DNA of 26,037 bases. Origin: Pseudopedobacter sp043763845. GTDB taxonomy: Bacteria; Bacteroidota; Bacteroidia; Sphingobacteriales; Sphingobacteriaceae. The position numbers and the translations under genes were made by a program. The notes under the pieces were generated by a model, which searched no databases, was not told the origin of the DNA, and worked only from the letters and a program-made list of their open reading frames with translations. This document shows positions 14,402 through 23,125 of the stretch, piece after piece (positions within the stretch are counted from its first letter, which is position 1; every line of letters begins with the position of its first letter). The stretch lies in assembly GCA_043763845.1 (NCBI GenBank), contig JAYULE010000201.1:1-26037 (forward strand), in the 5' to 3' direction.

Positions 14402-16507
14402 TTATGATATTTTATCTAAGGTTATGCCTGTTTTGGTTTGGGTAAAGTAGGCTTTTATCAATTCGTTTTTGGGTGCTTGCAAATCGGGGTCTTCCTCAAA
14501 AAGTTGTATTACAGTTTTACGGGCTTCTAATAAAATAGTTTGGTCTTCGGCTAAATTAGCAATTTTAAGGTCTAAAACCCCGCTTTGTTCTTTCCCTTCA
14601 ATATTGCCAGGGCCACGCAGTTGCAAATCTATTTCCGATATTTCAAAACCATCTTGTGTGCGCACCATAGTTTGTAAACGGGTACGGCCATTTTTACTTA
14701 ATTTTTGAGACGACATTAAGATACAAAACGAATAATCGGCACCACGGCCAACCCTCCCCCGCAGCTGGTGCAATTGCGATAGGCCAAACCGCTCTGCATT
14801 TTCAATAACCATTACAGTTGCGTTGGGTACATTTACACCAACTTCTATAACGGTTGTGGCTACCATAATTTGCGTTTCTCCTTTTACAAAACGCTGCATT
14901 TCAAACTCTTTATCTTTGGCTTTCATTTGCCCATGTACCACACTAATTTTATATTGTGGTAAAGGAAACTCGGCAGCAATAACTTCGCAGCCATCTAACA
15001 GATTTTTTAAATCTAATGTTGCACTTTCTTTTATCAGCGGATAAACTATATACACTTGCCTGCCTTTGGCAATTTCTTGCCGCATTATACCAAACATACG
15101 CAAACGCTGACTTTCGTAAAGGTGTAAAGTTTCAATAGGTTTGCGACCCGCTGGCAATTCATCAATTACCGAAACATCTAAATCGCCATAAAGTGTCATT
15201 GCCAGCGTACGAGGTATAGGCGTTGCTGTCATTACCAAAACATGTGGCGGAATGGTGTTTTTACGCCAAAGTTTTGCTCTTTGTTCTACTCCAAAACGAT
15301 GTTGTTCGTCAATAACTGCTAAACCTAGATTCTTAAAAACAACGGGGTCTTCAATTAAAGCATGTGTACCTATTAAAATATTTAGTTGTCCATCAAGCAA
15401 TTGTTCATGTAAAATACGCCGGTCTTTTTTTTTTGTGGAGCCTGTAAGCAAGGCAATATTTACAAAATCGTTTTTCAATAATGCTTTTAACGAATGGTAA
15501 TGTTGGGTTGCCAAAATTTCGGTGGGTGCCATAAGGCAAGTTTGGTAACCATTATCAATAGCCAAAAGCATAACCATTAGGGCTACTACTGTTTTGCCCG
15601 AGCCAACATCGCCCTGCACTAAACGGTTCATCTGTATGCCTTTTTGTGTATCTAACCTTATTTCTTTAATTACCCGTTTTTGTGCATTTGTTAAGTTAAA
15701 AGGCAATAAATTATGGTAAAAGTTAGTAAATTTATTGCCAACTGTAGTAAATACATTACCTTTAAATTTTTGTGTGCGTAGCAGTTTTGTACGTAAAAGC
15801 TTAAGCTGAATAAAAAACAACTCTTCAAATTTTAAGGTGTTGGTAGCAAATTTTAAAGTATCGGAGTTTGTAGGGAAGTGTATATTTTGTAGCGCATCCA
15901 CAGGGTTGTATAAATGGTATTGGCTACAAATATAATCGGGCAAAACATTTTTTATATGTGGTAAACTTTGGGTTAAAAGTGTAGCAATAATTTTTTGAAG
16001 CCCTTTGGTATCTAAGCCAAATAGTTTAAGTTTTTCGGTTGATGAATAAACGGGTTGTAAAGTTAGGTTTCCATAATTGGGATTGCTAGTTTGGTAAAGC
16101 TCTAACTCGGGGTGGGTAATTTGCTTTTTACCATTAAAAAAAGTAACCTTTCCAAAAATTACATACAAACTATTAGCTTGCAGTTTTTTTTCAATCCATT
16201 TAATAGATTGAAACCAAACCAATTCAATATTACCTGTATCATCAACAGCCTGGGCAACCAAACGTCTGGTGCCTTTTTCGCCTAATACTTCAAATGATTT
16301 TAAACGTACAATAATTTGAATAAGTGGCAAATCGGCATCTATTTCGTTTATTTTGTAAAATTTGGTTTTATCAATATATCTAAATGGGTAGTGGCGCAAC
16401 AAATCGTGATAAACAAAAATACCCATTTCTTTTTTAAGTACATCGGCTCGCTGTGGGCCAACGCCTTTTAAAAATTCGATGGGAGTTTTTAAAAACGGTA
16501 TTTCCAA
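14402..16507 (-). CDS. recG: ATP-dependent DNA helicase RecG
   Basis: RecG remodels stalled replication forks and branch-migrates Holliday junctions. The 701-residue protein has an N-terminal wedge/OB-fold region (EFLKGVGPQRADVLKKE, and the OB part at ~60-140). Superfamily 2 helicase motifs follow: Walker A QGDVGSGKT (298-306), DEQHRFGVEQR (400-410), MTATPIPRTLAMTLYGDL, and the motif V/VI region TTVIEVGVNVPNA with QLRGRVGRG. Length and motif order are normal. It starts two bases after the transporter gene upstream, so it is translationally close-packed in the operon. Confidence 0.96.
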   Translation of the reverse strand: MEIPFLKTPIEFLKGVGPQRADVLKKEMGIFVYHDLLRHYPFRYIDKTKFYKINEIDADLPLIQIIVRLKSFEVLGEKGTRRLVAQAVDDTGNIELVWFQSIKWIEKKLQANSLYVIFGKVTFFNGKKQITHPELELYQTSNPNYGNLTLQPVYSSTEKLKLFGLDTKGLQKIIATLLTQSLPHIKNVLPDYICSQYHLYNPVDALQNIHFPTNSDTLKFATNTLKFEELFFIQLKLLRTKLLRTQKFKGNVFTTVGNKFTNFYHNLLPFNLTNAQKRVIKEIRLDTQKGIQMNRLVQGDVGSGKTVVALMVMLLAIDNGYQTCLMAPTEILATQHYHSLKALLKNDFVNIALLTGSTKKKDRRILHEQLLDGQLNILIGTHALIEDPVVFKNLGLAVIDEQHRFGVEQRAKLWRKNTIPPHVLVMTATPIPRTLAMTLYGDLDVSVIDELPAGRKPIETLHLYESQRLRMFGIMRQEIAKGRQVYIVYPLIKESATLDLKNLLDGCEVIAAEFPLPQYKISVVHGQMKAKDKEFEMQRFVKGETQIMVATTVIEVGVNVPNATVMVIENAERFGLSQLHQLRGRVGRGADYSFCILMSSQKLSKNGRTRLQTMVRTQDGFEISEIDLQLRGPGNIEGKEQSGVLDLKIANLAEDQTILLEARKTVIQLFEEDPDLQAPKNELIKAYFTQTKTGITLDKIS

Positions 16508-16509
16508 AA

Positions 16510-17433
16510 TTAAACAAGTTTGGGTTGAGAGTTTCTTTTAGTTTTAAAAACATCCAACAAAATATCTCTATTAAACAATAAAACGGCTAAAAATAATACC
16601 CCATAGAAAAATAGTTGTTGGGGGGTAATTTGTTCATTATAATACCATGTGGCAATAGTGAAAGATACAATCGGATTAATATAAATGGCAATACCAATAG
16701 TTGATGATGGCAAGCCGGCCAAAGCATATAAACTTAAAAGTAAAGGCACAATTGTAAAAAAAAACGATACTATTGAAACATTTGTCCAAAAATGAATGGC
16801 TGTGGGTACAAGTTCTGGATTAAAAATACTAAATGGAAGTAATAAAAATAAGGCAATTAATAACTGCAAACCCAACATTATTAACTTATCAACCTGCTTT
16901 ATAACTTTTTGTATTATTAAAAAAAGCGCATAGGATAATGCTATAAAAAACGACCACAAAATTTCTATTAGCGAACCTGTTGCTAAACCAACAATGCTTA
17001 AAAATGCGAAGCCCAAGGCCGTATATTTTACATTTGTTAAGCGTTCTTTTAACAATACACTGCCTCCCAAAGCGGTTATTAGTGGGCAAAGCAAATAGGC
17101 AAATGCACCTGCTTTTAAACTTATGTGATTAATTACGTAAATAAATGCCAGCCAATTAAGTGTAATTAAAATACCCGAAACCAAAATAAGTAGCAAAGTT
17201 TTATTGCGGTTATTTTGGTTTAGTGCTTTTAATACCAAAAAATTATTTCTTAAAATTGGTCTCTTAAATAGTACAGCAATTGCCCATACCATAACAAAAG
17301 CAATAATTATACGCCAAGTAAGTATTTGGAAAGCCGAGTAAGCTTTTAACGCCCGCAATGGAAATACCATAAAGCCCCACAATACGCCTGCCGATAATAT
17401 GGCAATAAGATGTGTAGGTTTTTGCGATTTCAA
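16510..17433 (-). CDS. EamA/DMT-family transporter
   Basis: The 307-residue protein has about ten membrane helices in two EamA repeats. The first begins IAILSAGVLWGFMVFPLRAL and includes KAGAFAYLLCPLITALGGSVLLKERL. The second ends in STIGIAIYINPIVSFTIATWYYNEQITPQQ. These helix-end patterns are typical of RarD-like drug/metabolite exporters. The substrate is unknown. It lies two bases downstream of ridA and two bases upstream of recG, clearly in one operon. The link to ridA may hint at an amino-acid-related substrate, but this is only contextual. Confidence 0.86.
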   Translation of the reverse strand: MKSQKPTHLIAILSAGVLWGFMVFPLRALKAYSAFQILTWRIIIAFVMVWAIAVLFKRPILRNNFLVLKALNQNNRNKTLLLILVSGILITLNWLAFIYVINHISLKAGAFAYLLCPLITALGGSVLLKERLTNVKYTALGFAFLSIVGLATGSLIEILWSFFIALSYALFLIIQKVIKQVDKLIMLGLQLLIALFLLLPFSIFNPELVPTAIHFWTNVSIVSFFFTIVPLLLSLYALAGLPSSTIGIAIYINPIVSFTIATWYYNEQITPQQLFFYGVLFLAVLLFNRDILLDVFKTKRNSQPKLV

Positions 17434-17435
17434 AT

Positions 17436-17813
17436 TTATTTTATGGCTATAGCCGATATTTCGACGTTTACATTTTTAGGCAAAGTTTTTACGGCAACAG
17501 TTTCGCGAGCGGGATAATTGGCAATAAAAAAAGTACCATATACTTGGTTTACTTTTGCAAAATCATCCATATTGTTTAAAAAAATGGTTGTTTTTACTAC
17601 ATGTTCGCAATCCATATTGGCAGCTTGCAATACTGCTTTTAAGTTTTGCATTACTTGTACGGTTTCGGCTTCAATGTTTTGTACAACTAAATTACCATTG
17701 TTAGGGTTTATAGCAATTTGCCCCGAAACATACAAAGTATTACCTGCCAATACCGCTTGACTGTATGGGCCAATGGGCTGTGCCGAATTTGAGGTTAAAA
17801 TTATTTTTTTCAC
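17436..17813 (-). CDS. ridA: RidA-family enamine/imine deaminase
   Basis: RidA hydrolyses reactive 2-aminoacrylate and related enamines released by PLP enzymes, yielding keto acids and ammonia. The 125-residue protein shows AQPIGPYSQAV near the N terminus, LYVSGQI, and the catalytic block YPARETVAVKTLPKNVNVEIS. R103 is the conserved substrate-binding arginine and E118 the glutamate. The start codon is GTG (17811-17813), three bases after the stop of a small upstream gene. The family works as a trimer in the cytosol. Confidence 0.95.
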   Translation of the reverse strand: MKKIILTSNSAQPIGPYSQAVLAGNTLYVSGQIAINPNNGNLVVQNIEAETVQVMQNLKAVLQAANMDCEHVVKTTIFLNNMDDFAKVNQVYGTFFIANYPARETVAVKTLPKNVNVEISAIAIK

Positions 17814-17816
17814 TTG

Positions 17817-17960
17817 TTACTTTTTAAGTATAAACCAATCTATAAGTTTCCAAATAATACCGCCTAAAAACATTAAAATAGCAATGCGGTTTATCCAATG
17901 CATAACTTTAAGATTAAAATTAGTTGGCCTGTTTGGATCATTCTTTCTAAAAAAATACAT
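17817..17960 (-). CDS. 47-residue single-pass membrane protein (DUF6728-like)
   Basis: A short frame runs from ATG 17958-17960 to TAA 17817-17819, directly before ridA. It starts MYFFRKNDPNRPTNFNLKVM, continues HWINRIAILMFLGGIIWKLI and ends DWFILKK. The pattern is a basic, proline/asparagine-rich cytoplasmic head followed by one membrane helix. It resembles small conserved Bacteroidota proteins that I associate with DUF6728. That name is from memory. Three bases separate it from ridA, so it is probably the first gene of the ridA-to-murF run. It is below common ORF length cut-offs and easily missed. Confidence 0.72.
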   Translation of the reverse strand: MYFFRKNDPNRPTNFNLKVMHWINRIAILMFLGGIIWKLIDWFILKK

Positions 17961-17978
17961 ATCAATAAAGGTATAAAT

Positions 17979-18014
17979 AAAAAAAGAGCCTCGAAAAATC
18001 GAGACTCTTTTTTT
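17979..18014 (-). terminator. Strong bidirectional terminator after the ompA-like gene
   Basis: The hairpin has a CTCGA/TCGAG inner stem around AAAA, one mismatch, then GAG/CTC extended by an A-run on one side and a T-run on the other. On the - strand it follows the OmpA-like stop (18033) by about 20 bases and ends in a run of T. It separates that transcript from the ridA operon and could also stop + strand transcription. Confidence 0.85.
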
Positions 18015-18032
18015 AAAAGTTTAATTTTAAAA

Positions 18033-19529
18033 TTATTTTTTAAACTCTACACGACGGTTAAGCATACGACCTTCTTCGGTATCGTTTGAAGCAATAGGGC
18101 GAGTTTCGCCATATCCTCTAACAGATATTTTCTTAGACTCAACACCTGCATTAACTAAATAAGTTTTAACGGCATTTGCTCTATCAATTGATAGTTGTTG
18201 GTTATACTCTGAAGTACCTTCAATTGATGCATGACCAGCTAGACCCAATTTAGCGGATTTTGATGCACTAAGCATTGAAACCATTCTGTCTAAAGTAGCA
18301 TACGATTCTGTTTTAAGTACACTTGAGTTAAACTCAAATTGTATATTGTCTTTTGAAGTAGCTACACCACCTGCAGATTCGGTACCTGAAGCTGAAGGAC
18401 ATCCATTTAATTCAGTTGTTCCTTTTTCTGTAGGGCAAGTATCTTTGTAATCAGGAATACCATCTCCATCTGTATCTAACAAACGGCCAGCAGCATCAAC
18501 AGCTGCACCAGCTGGTGTGTTGTTGTCTTTATCAAATTGATCGGCAACACCATCGCCATCAGTATCTTTTTTCAAATCTGTTACCGATTGCTCAACATTT
18601 GTAACACGACCTTTTAAAGCTTCAACTTCTTGGCGTAATGCAGGATCTTTTAACTCATCGTACATCATTGCAATTGGATTAACATAATTTAAATCTGGTT
18701 TGGTTTTATTACCTAAAACAAACTCTAAACCACCACGAAATACAGAAAATTTATCTAAGTTTTCTTTTGCATAATAACCATCAAAATTATCAGCATCAAT
18801 AAATTTCATATCGTATCCTAAATCTAAACTAACAATTTCTGATAATCTAAATTTAAAACCTAAACCCACGGGAACATAAAAAGATTTTATGTATTCATTG
18901 TCTTTATCTTTCCCATATTTACCTTTAAAATCAACAACAGGTGTACCATCTCCTTTATTGTAAGTATTATAAAGTGAAGGGCTATAAGCCATGTAACCAT
19001 AACCAGCAGATACATAAAATTTGGCGGCGTTTGTTCTTTTAATAAAATCGAAAGTGAAAACATTTAATACACCACTCAAGTTAACATCATAAGCAACCTC
19101 GGTTACTGCAGTACTCAAAGGTACCCCTGGTATCCATGATGATTTAAAAGCTTGTTTCTTGTTATAAGCTTGAACCTCGCCTCTAGCTATATTGGCTTGA
19201 ATACCAAAAGTGTTTGACAATTGCTTTCTAAGGTTAATACCATAGTATAAACCAAAAGACACATCACTCAATTTTTGGTTTGCACCCAAATCATTTCTGC
19301 CACCAATTAATACACCTGGTGAAGCTGCGCCACCAAATACACCTATAGTCATGGTTCTAAATTGTTTTCTTCCACCAAAAGTTTTAGCAGATGTAGTGGT
19401 TGGCACTGCCATTGTTTCGGTTTGTGTTGTTGTAGTTGAAGTCATCGTGGAGTCTTGTGCATTTGCTGCAATAGCAAAAGCAGTAACCAACGATAAGGCA
19501 ACTGTTTTCTTTAATGTAGAGTAATTCAT
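18033..19529 (-). CDS. OmpA-family outer-membrane protein with TSP3-type repeats
   Basis: The 498-residue protein has a signal peptide ending AIAANA-Q (about residue 24) and a Thr-rich linker. A beta-barrel-like region with alternating strands follows at ~55-275. A short coiled coil comes next (EVEALKGRVTNVEQSVTDLK, 301-320). Two calcium-type TSP3 repeats come after it (DTDGDGVADQFD and DTDGDGIPDYKDTCP). The C-terminal OmpA domain spans ~395-498, with LAGHASIEGT, the D449-R450 pair in LSIDRANAV, and NRRVEF. The OmpA domain binds peptidoglycan and anchors the outer membrane. This layout is typical of abundant major porin-like proteins in Bacteroidota. It has its own promoter and terminator, consistent with high expression. 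Confidence 0.93.
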   Translation of the reverse strand: MNYSTLKKTVALSLVTAFAIAANAQDSTMTSTTTTQTETMAVPTTTSAKTFGGRKQFRTMTIGVFGGAASPGVLIGGRNDLGANQKLSDVSFGLYYGINLRKQLSNTFGIQANIARGEVQAYNKKQAFKSSWIPGVPLSTAVTEVAYDVNLSGVLNVFTFDFIKRTNAAKFYVSAGYGYMAYSPSLYNTYNKGDGTPVVDFKGKYGKDKDNEYIKSFYVPVGLGFKFRLSEIVSLDLGYDMKFIDADNFDGYYAKENLDKFSVFRGGLEFVLGNKTKPDLNYVNPIAMMYDELKDPALRQEVEALKGRVTNVEQSVTDLKKDTDGDGVADQFDKDNNTPAGAAVDAAGRLLDTDGDGIPDYKDTCPTEKGTTELNGCPSASGTESAGGVATSKDNIQFEFNSSVLKTESYATLDRMVSMLSASKSAKLGLAGHASIEGTSEYNQQLSIDRANAVKTYLVNAGVESKKISVRGYGETRPIASNDTEEGRMLNRRVEFKK

Positions 19530-19575
19530 AATTTTTTTTTTAAGGGTTAAAATTTCTAATTGCGTTAAATTTTTC

Positions 19576-19608
19576 GTAAAAATAACTTATAAGTTTGATT
19601 TTTACAAA
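19576..19608 (-). promoter_or_regulatory. Promoter of the ompA-like gene
   Basis: On the - strand TTTG (19605-19608) is followed after exactly 20 bases by TATTTTTAC (19576-19584). This is close to the Bacteroidota consensus TTTG-N19/20-TAnnTTTG, with one change in the -7 part (A for G). The predicted leader to the ATG at 19529 is about 40 bases. It is the best-formed promoter in the window. Confidence 0.5.
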
Positions 19609-19690
19609 TAAAACAAACTTCATTCCAAAAATAATTTTTCAAATATGTAATTTTTTTATTCATTTTATTATATTTATTAAAAATTAAAAT

Positions 19691-20980
19691 ATGAAATATA
19701 AAAAAATTAACCGTGAATTTTTTATAAACAATAGAGATAAATTTGTCAAACAACTAAAATACAATTCTTTATGTATACTTAATTCGAATTTCGAATTTTT
19801 AAAAAGCGGCGATCAAACCTTTAATTTTAAACAAAACGCTGATATATTTTATTTAACTGGCATTGACCAAGCAGATACAATTTTATTGCTTTTTCCTGAT
19901 TTTGATACTAAAATGTACTGTGAAGTGCTGTTTATTAAGTACACTAGTGCCCAAATTGCATTATGGGAAGGCAATAAATTAACTCTCGAAGAAGCTCAAT
20001 TACAATCGGGTATCAAAACTGTGTTATGGGTATCCGATTTTGATAATATTTTAGCTACTTTGGTTTTTTATGCCCAAAATATTTATTTAAATACAAATGA
20101 GAATGAAAGAAATCAACATAATTTAATTGATGGAAATGCAAAATTTATACAAAACATTAAACAAAAATACCCATTACATACTTTTTTAAGGGCGGCTCCT
20201 ATTTTTAAACAGTTGCGGGCAATAAAATCAGAAACCGAGGTTGAATTAATTACAACTGCTTGCAATATTACCAAAGATGCTTTTAATAAGGTTTTAAAAT
20301 TTGTAAAACCAAATGTTACCGAATATCAAATTGAAGCAGAAATAATTTATGAGTTTATAAAACAACGAGCTACAGGGCATGCATACTCGCCAATTATTGC
20401 TTCGGGCAAAAATGCTTGCATTTTGCATTATAACGATAACAGCCAAATTTGTAAAGATGGCGATGTTATATTAATGGATTTTGGTGCCGAATATGCAAAC
20501 TATAATGCTGATTTAAGCAGAAGTATCCCGGTAAACGGTAAATTTACTAAACGACAAAAAAACGTTTACAATTCCGTATTAAATGTAATGAAGGAAGCAA
20601 AAAAAATGTTAGTTGCGGGTACTGTGTGGTTGGAGTATCAAGAAGAAGTAGGTAAAATAATGACAGATGAATTAATAAGCCTAAATTTACTAACCAAACA
20701 TGATGTAGAGAAGCAAGACCCCAAAAAGCCAGCTTATAAAAAATATTTTATGCATGGCGTTTCACATCACTTAGGTTTAGATGTACACGATTTAGCTAGC
20801 CGCTATCAACCTTTTGCCATAGGTAACATTTTAACTTGTGAACCGGGTATTTATATTTTTGAAGAGAATTTAGGTATAAGATTAGAAAACAATATACTGA
20901 TAACTGAAGATGGCCCGTTAGACCTTATGGCTAATATACCTATTGAAATAGATGAAATTGAGACATTAATGAATGCTTAA
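19691..20980 (+). CDS. Xaa-Pro aminopeptidase (PepP-like, M24B)
   Basis: The enzyme removes N-terminal residues that precede proline. The 429-residue protein has an N-terminal creatinase-like domain (with FNFKQNADIFYLTGIDQAD) and a C-terminal pita-bread domain. The dimetal ligands are all present: D263 (MDFGAEY), D274 (NADLSRSIP), H359 (HGVSHHLGLDVHD), E384 (LTCEPGIYI) and E399 (GIRLENN). The supporting histidines H246, H355 and H366 are also there. Length matches E. coli PepP. The start ATG lies in a very AT-rich leader divergent from the OmpA-like gene. There is no signal peptide, so it is cytoplasmic. Confidence 0.94.
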   Translation: MKYKKINREFFINNRDKFVKQLKYNSLCILNSNFEFLKSGDQTFNFKQNADIFYLTGIDQADTILLLFPDFDTKMYCEVLFIKYTSAQIALWEGNKLTLEEAQLQSGIKTVLWVSDFDNILATLVFYAQNIYLNTNENERNQHNLIDGNAKFIQNIKQKYPLHTFLRAAPIFKQLRAIKSETEVELITTACNITKDAFNKVLKFVKPNVTEYQIEAEIIYEFIKQRATGHAYSPIIASGKNACILHYNDNSQICKDGDVILMDFGAEYANYNADLSRSIPVNGKFTKRQKNVYNSVLNVMKEAKKMLVAGTVWLEYQEEVGKIMTDELISLNLLTKHDVEKQDPKKPAYKKYFMHGVSHHLGLDVHDLASRYQPFAIGNILTCEPGIYIFEENLGIRLENNILITEDGPLDLMANIPIEIDEIETLMNA

Positions 20981-21184
20981 ATTTAGTAGTATTTTATGTG
21001 CTATTTAAAATAATTTTGCACTTAAATACAAAAAAATATTTCACAATTTATCTGTTAAAAAACAACAACTTAGTTTTTAATTTATAAATGTCATCCCATT
21101 ATACAAAAACAAAGCAATTAATTAATTGTATTTTTACAATGAATAAGAATTATTTACATTGCAAATTTATAAAATGCACAATTA
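20981..21184 (+). other. Intergenic region and probable dxs leader
   Basis: There is no gene in these 204 bases. TAATTTTG at 21011-21018 matches TAnnTTTG, and TATTTTTAC at 21129-21137 resembles the -7 element of the ompA-like gene. Neither has a clear -33 partner. GTATTTTATGTGC (20989-21001) is nearly the inverse of GCACTTAAATAC (21018-21029) and could form a weak hairpin after the aminopeptidase gene. No recognised thiamine riboswitch is present. Confidence 0.35.
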
Positions 21185-23116
21185 ATGGAAGTACAAGCAG
21201 GTAAATTATTGTCAGAAATAATATTCCCTTCCGATTTAAAAAAATTTAAACCAGAAGAATTAAAGGCTGTTTGCGAGGATTTGCGACAATACATTATTGA
21301 TATTGTATCGGTAAACGGAGGTCATTTTGGTGCAAGCTTGGGAGTGATTGAACTTTCGGTGGCATTGCATTATATATTAAATACTCCCTACGACCAATTA
21401 ATTTGGGATGTAGGACACCAAGCTTATGGGCACAAGATTTTAACCGGTCGACGAGCCCAGTTTCATACCAACCGGCTTTACAAAGGAATAAGCGGTTTTC
21501 CAAAAAGAAGCGAAAGCGAATACGATACTTTTGGTGTTGGCCATTCATCTACTTCTATTTCAGCGGCTTTAGGTATGGCTGTTGCATCCCAACTTAAAGG
21601 CGAAAAAAATAAACAACATGTTGCTGTGATTGGCGATGGCGCAATGACTGCCGGTTTAGCATTTGAAGCAATGAACCATGCGGGTATCGAGAACTCTAAC
21701 CTTCTGGTAATTTTGAACGACAATTGCATGTCTATAGACCCTAATGTTGGCGCATTGAAAGAATACTTAACTAATATTACCACTAGTAAATCTTACAATC
21801 GTTTCCGAGATGATGTTTCTGCGGTATTAAGCAAAATTTCTGAACTTGGGCCAAACGCTCACGAAATGGTAAAACAAATAGAGAAAAGTATTAAAGGTAC
21901 CATCCTAAAAAAAAGTAATTTATTTGAATCGTTAAAATTTAGATATTTTGGGCCTATTGATGGTCATGATGTTGAGCATTTAGTAAAAGTTATTAACGAC
22001 TTAAAGCATATACCAGGGCCTAAATTATTACATTGTGTTACAGTAAAAGGCAAAGGATACGCATTGGCCGAGAAGGATCAAACTAAATGGCATGCTCCAG
22101 GATTATTTGATAAAATTACAGGTGAAATTAAAAAAACTGTTTCAACTAAATTACAACCTCCAAAATATCAAGATGTTTTTGGGCATACAATAGTTGAACT
22201 TGCAGAAAGAAACGAGAAAATAGTAGGTATTACACCAGCTATGCCCTCAGGCTGTTCGTTAAATATTATGATGAAAGCAATGCCGCATCGAGCATTTGAT
22301 GTTGGAATTGCAGAACAGCATGCGGTAACCTTCTCGGCTGGGTTAGCAACGCAAGGTATGATACCTTTTTGTAATATTTACTCTACCTTTATGCAAAGGG
22401 CGTACGACCAAGTAATACATGATGTTGCGCTGCAAAAACTACCTGTAATATTTTGTTTAGACAGGGCTGGTATGGCAGGTGCCGATGGCCCAACTCACCA
22501 TGGAGCTTACGATATTGCATTTTTTAGATGCATACCTAATATGATAGTTTCGGCTCCGATGAACGAAGAGGAATTAAGAAATTTGATGTACACAGCACAA
22601 TTAGAGCCTTTACCAGGACCTTTTTCTATTCGTTACCCACGCGGAAATGGCGTTTTAACCGATTGGAGGCGTGAATTTAAAACTATTGAAATTGGTACAG
22701 CTCGCAAAATATGTGATGGTGAAGATATAGCCATACTATCGTTAGGGCATATTGGAAATGAAGTAGTAAATGCCTGCAAAGATTTAAACACCGAAGGGTA
22801 TCACCCCGCACATTACGACATGCGTTTTGCAAAACCATTAGACGAAAAGCTATTACACCAAGTTTTCAAAAAATTTAAAGTTGTAATAACTGTAGAAGAT
22901 GGTTGTTTACAAGGAGGTATAGGATCTGCAATTGTAGAGTTTATGGCCGATAATAATTACAAAGCACAAGTTAAAAGATTGGGCATTCCCGATTTAGTAA
23001 TTGAACATGGCGAACAAAGCGAATTATGGGCAGAGTGTGGGTACGATACGAAAGCAATACAAGACGCAGTAAAATTGTTAGTTAGCCCAAGGGTTACAAA
23101 TAGCTTAGTTGGTTAA
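21185..23116 (+). CDS. dxs: 1-deoxy-D-xylulose-5-phosphate synthase
   Basis: Dxs condenses pyruvate with glyceraldehyde 3-phosphate using thiamine diphosphate, the first step of the MEP isoprenoid pathway. The 643-residue protein has GGHFGASLGVIEL and DVGHQAYGHKILTGR in the N-terminal part. The ThDP/Mg motif is GDGAMTAG (150-157) with NDN at 178-180. The catalytic glutamate E377 is in GIAEQHAVTFSAGLA, followed by LDRAGMAGADGPTHHGAYD and a normal transketolase C-terminal domain. Length is standard. It converges with the glycosyltransferase gene, with nine bases between their ends. Confidence 0.97.
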   Translation: MEVQAGKLLSEIIFPSDLKKFKPEELKAVCEDLRQYIIDIVSVNGGHFGASLGVIELSVALHYILNTPYDQLIWDVGHQAYGHKILTGRRAQFHTNRLYKGISGFPKRSESEYDTFGVGHSSTSISAALGMAVASQLKGEKNKQHVAVIGDGAMTAGLAFEAMNHAGIENSNLLVILNDNCMSIDPNVGALKEYLTNITTSKSYNRFRDDVSAVLSKISELGPNAHEMVKQIEKSIKGTILKKSNLFESLKFRYFGPIDGHDVEHLVKVINDLKHIPGPKLLHCVTVKGKGYALAEKDQTKWHAPGLFDKITGEIKKTVSTKLQPPKYQDVFGHTIVELAERNEKIVGITPAMPSGCSLNIMMKAMPHRAFDVGIAEQHAVTFSAGLATQGMIPFCNIYSTFMQRAYDQVIHDVALQKLPVIFCLDRAGMAGADGPTHHGAYDIAFFRCIPNMIVSAPMNEEELRNLMYTAQLEPLPGPFSIRYPRGNGVLTDWRREFKTIEIGTARKICDGEDIAILSLGHIGNEVVNACKDLNTEGYHPAHYDMRFAKPLDEKLLHQVFKKFKVVITVEDGCLQGGIGSAIVEFMADNNYKAQVKRLGIPDLVIEHGEQSELWAECGYDTKAIQDAVKLLVSPRVTNSLVG

Positions 23117-23125
23117 AAATAATTG

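Noticed and set aside
21000..21184. Possible thiamine-pyrophosphate riboswitch before dxs, a ThDP enzyme
   Set aside because: No conserved TPP aptamer segments (such as CUGAGA) are seen; the region is plain AT-rich sequence.
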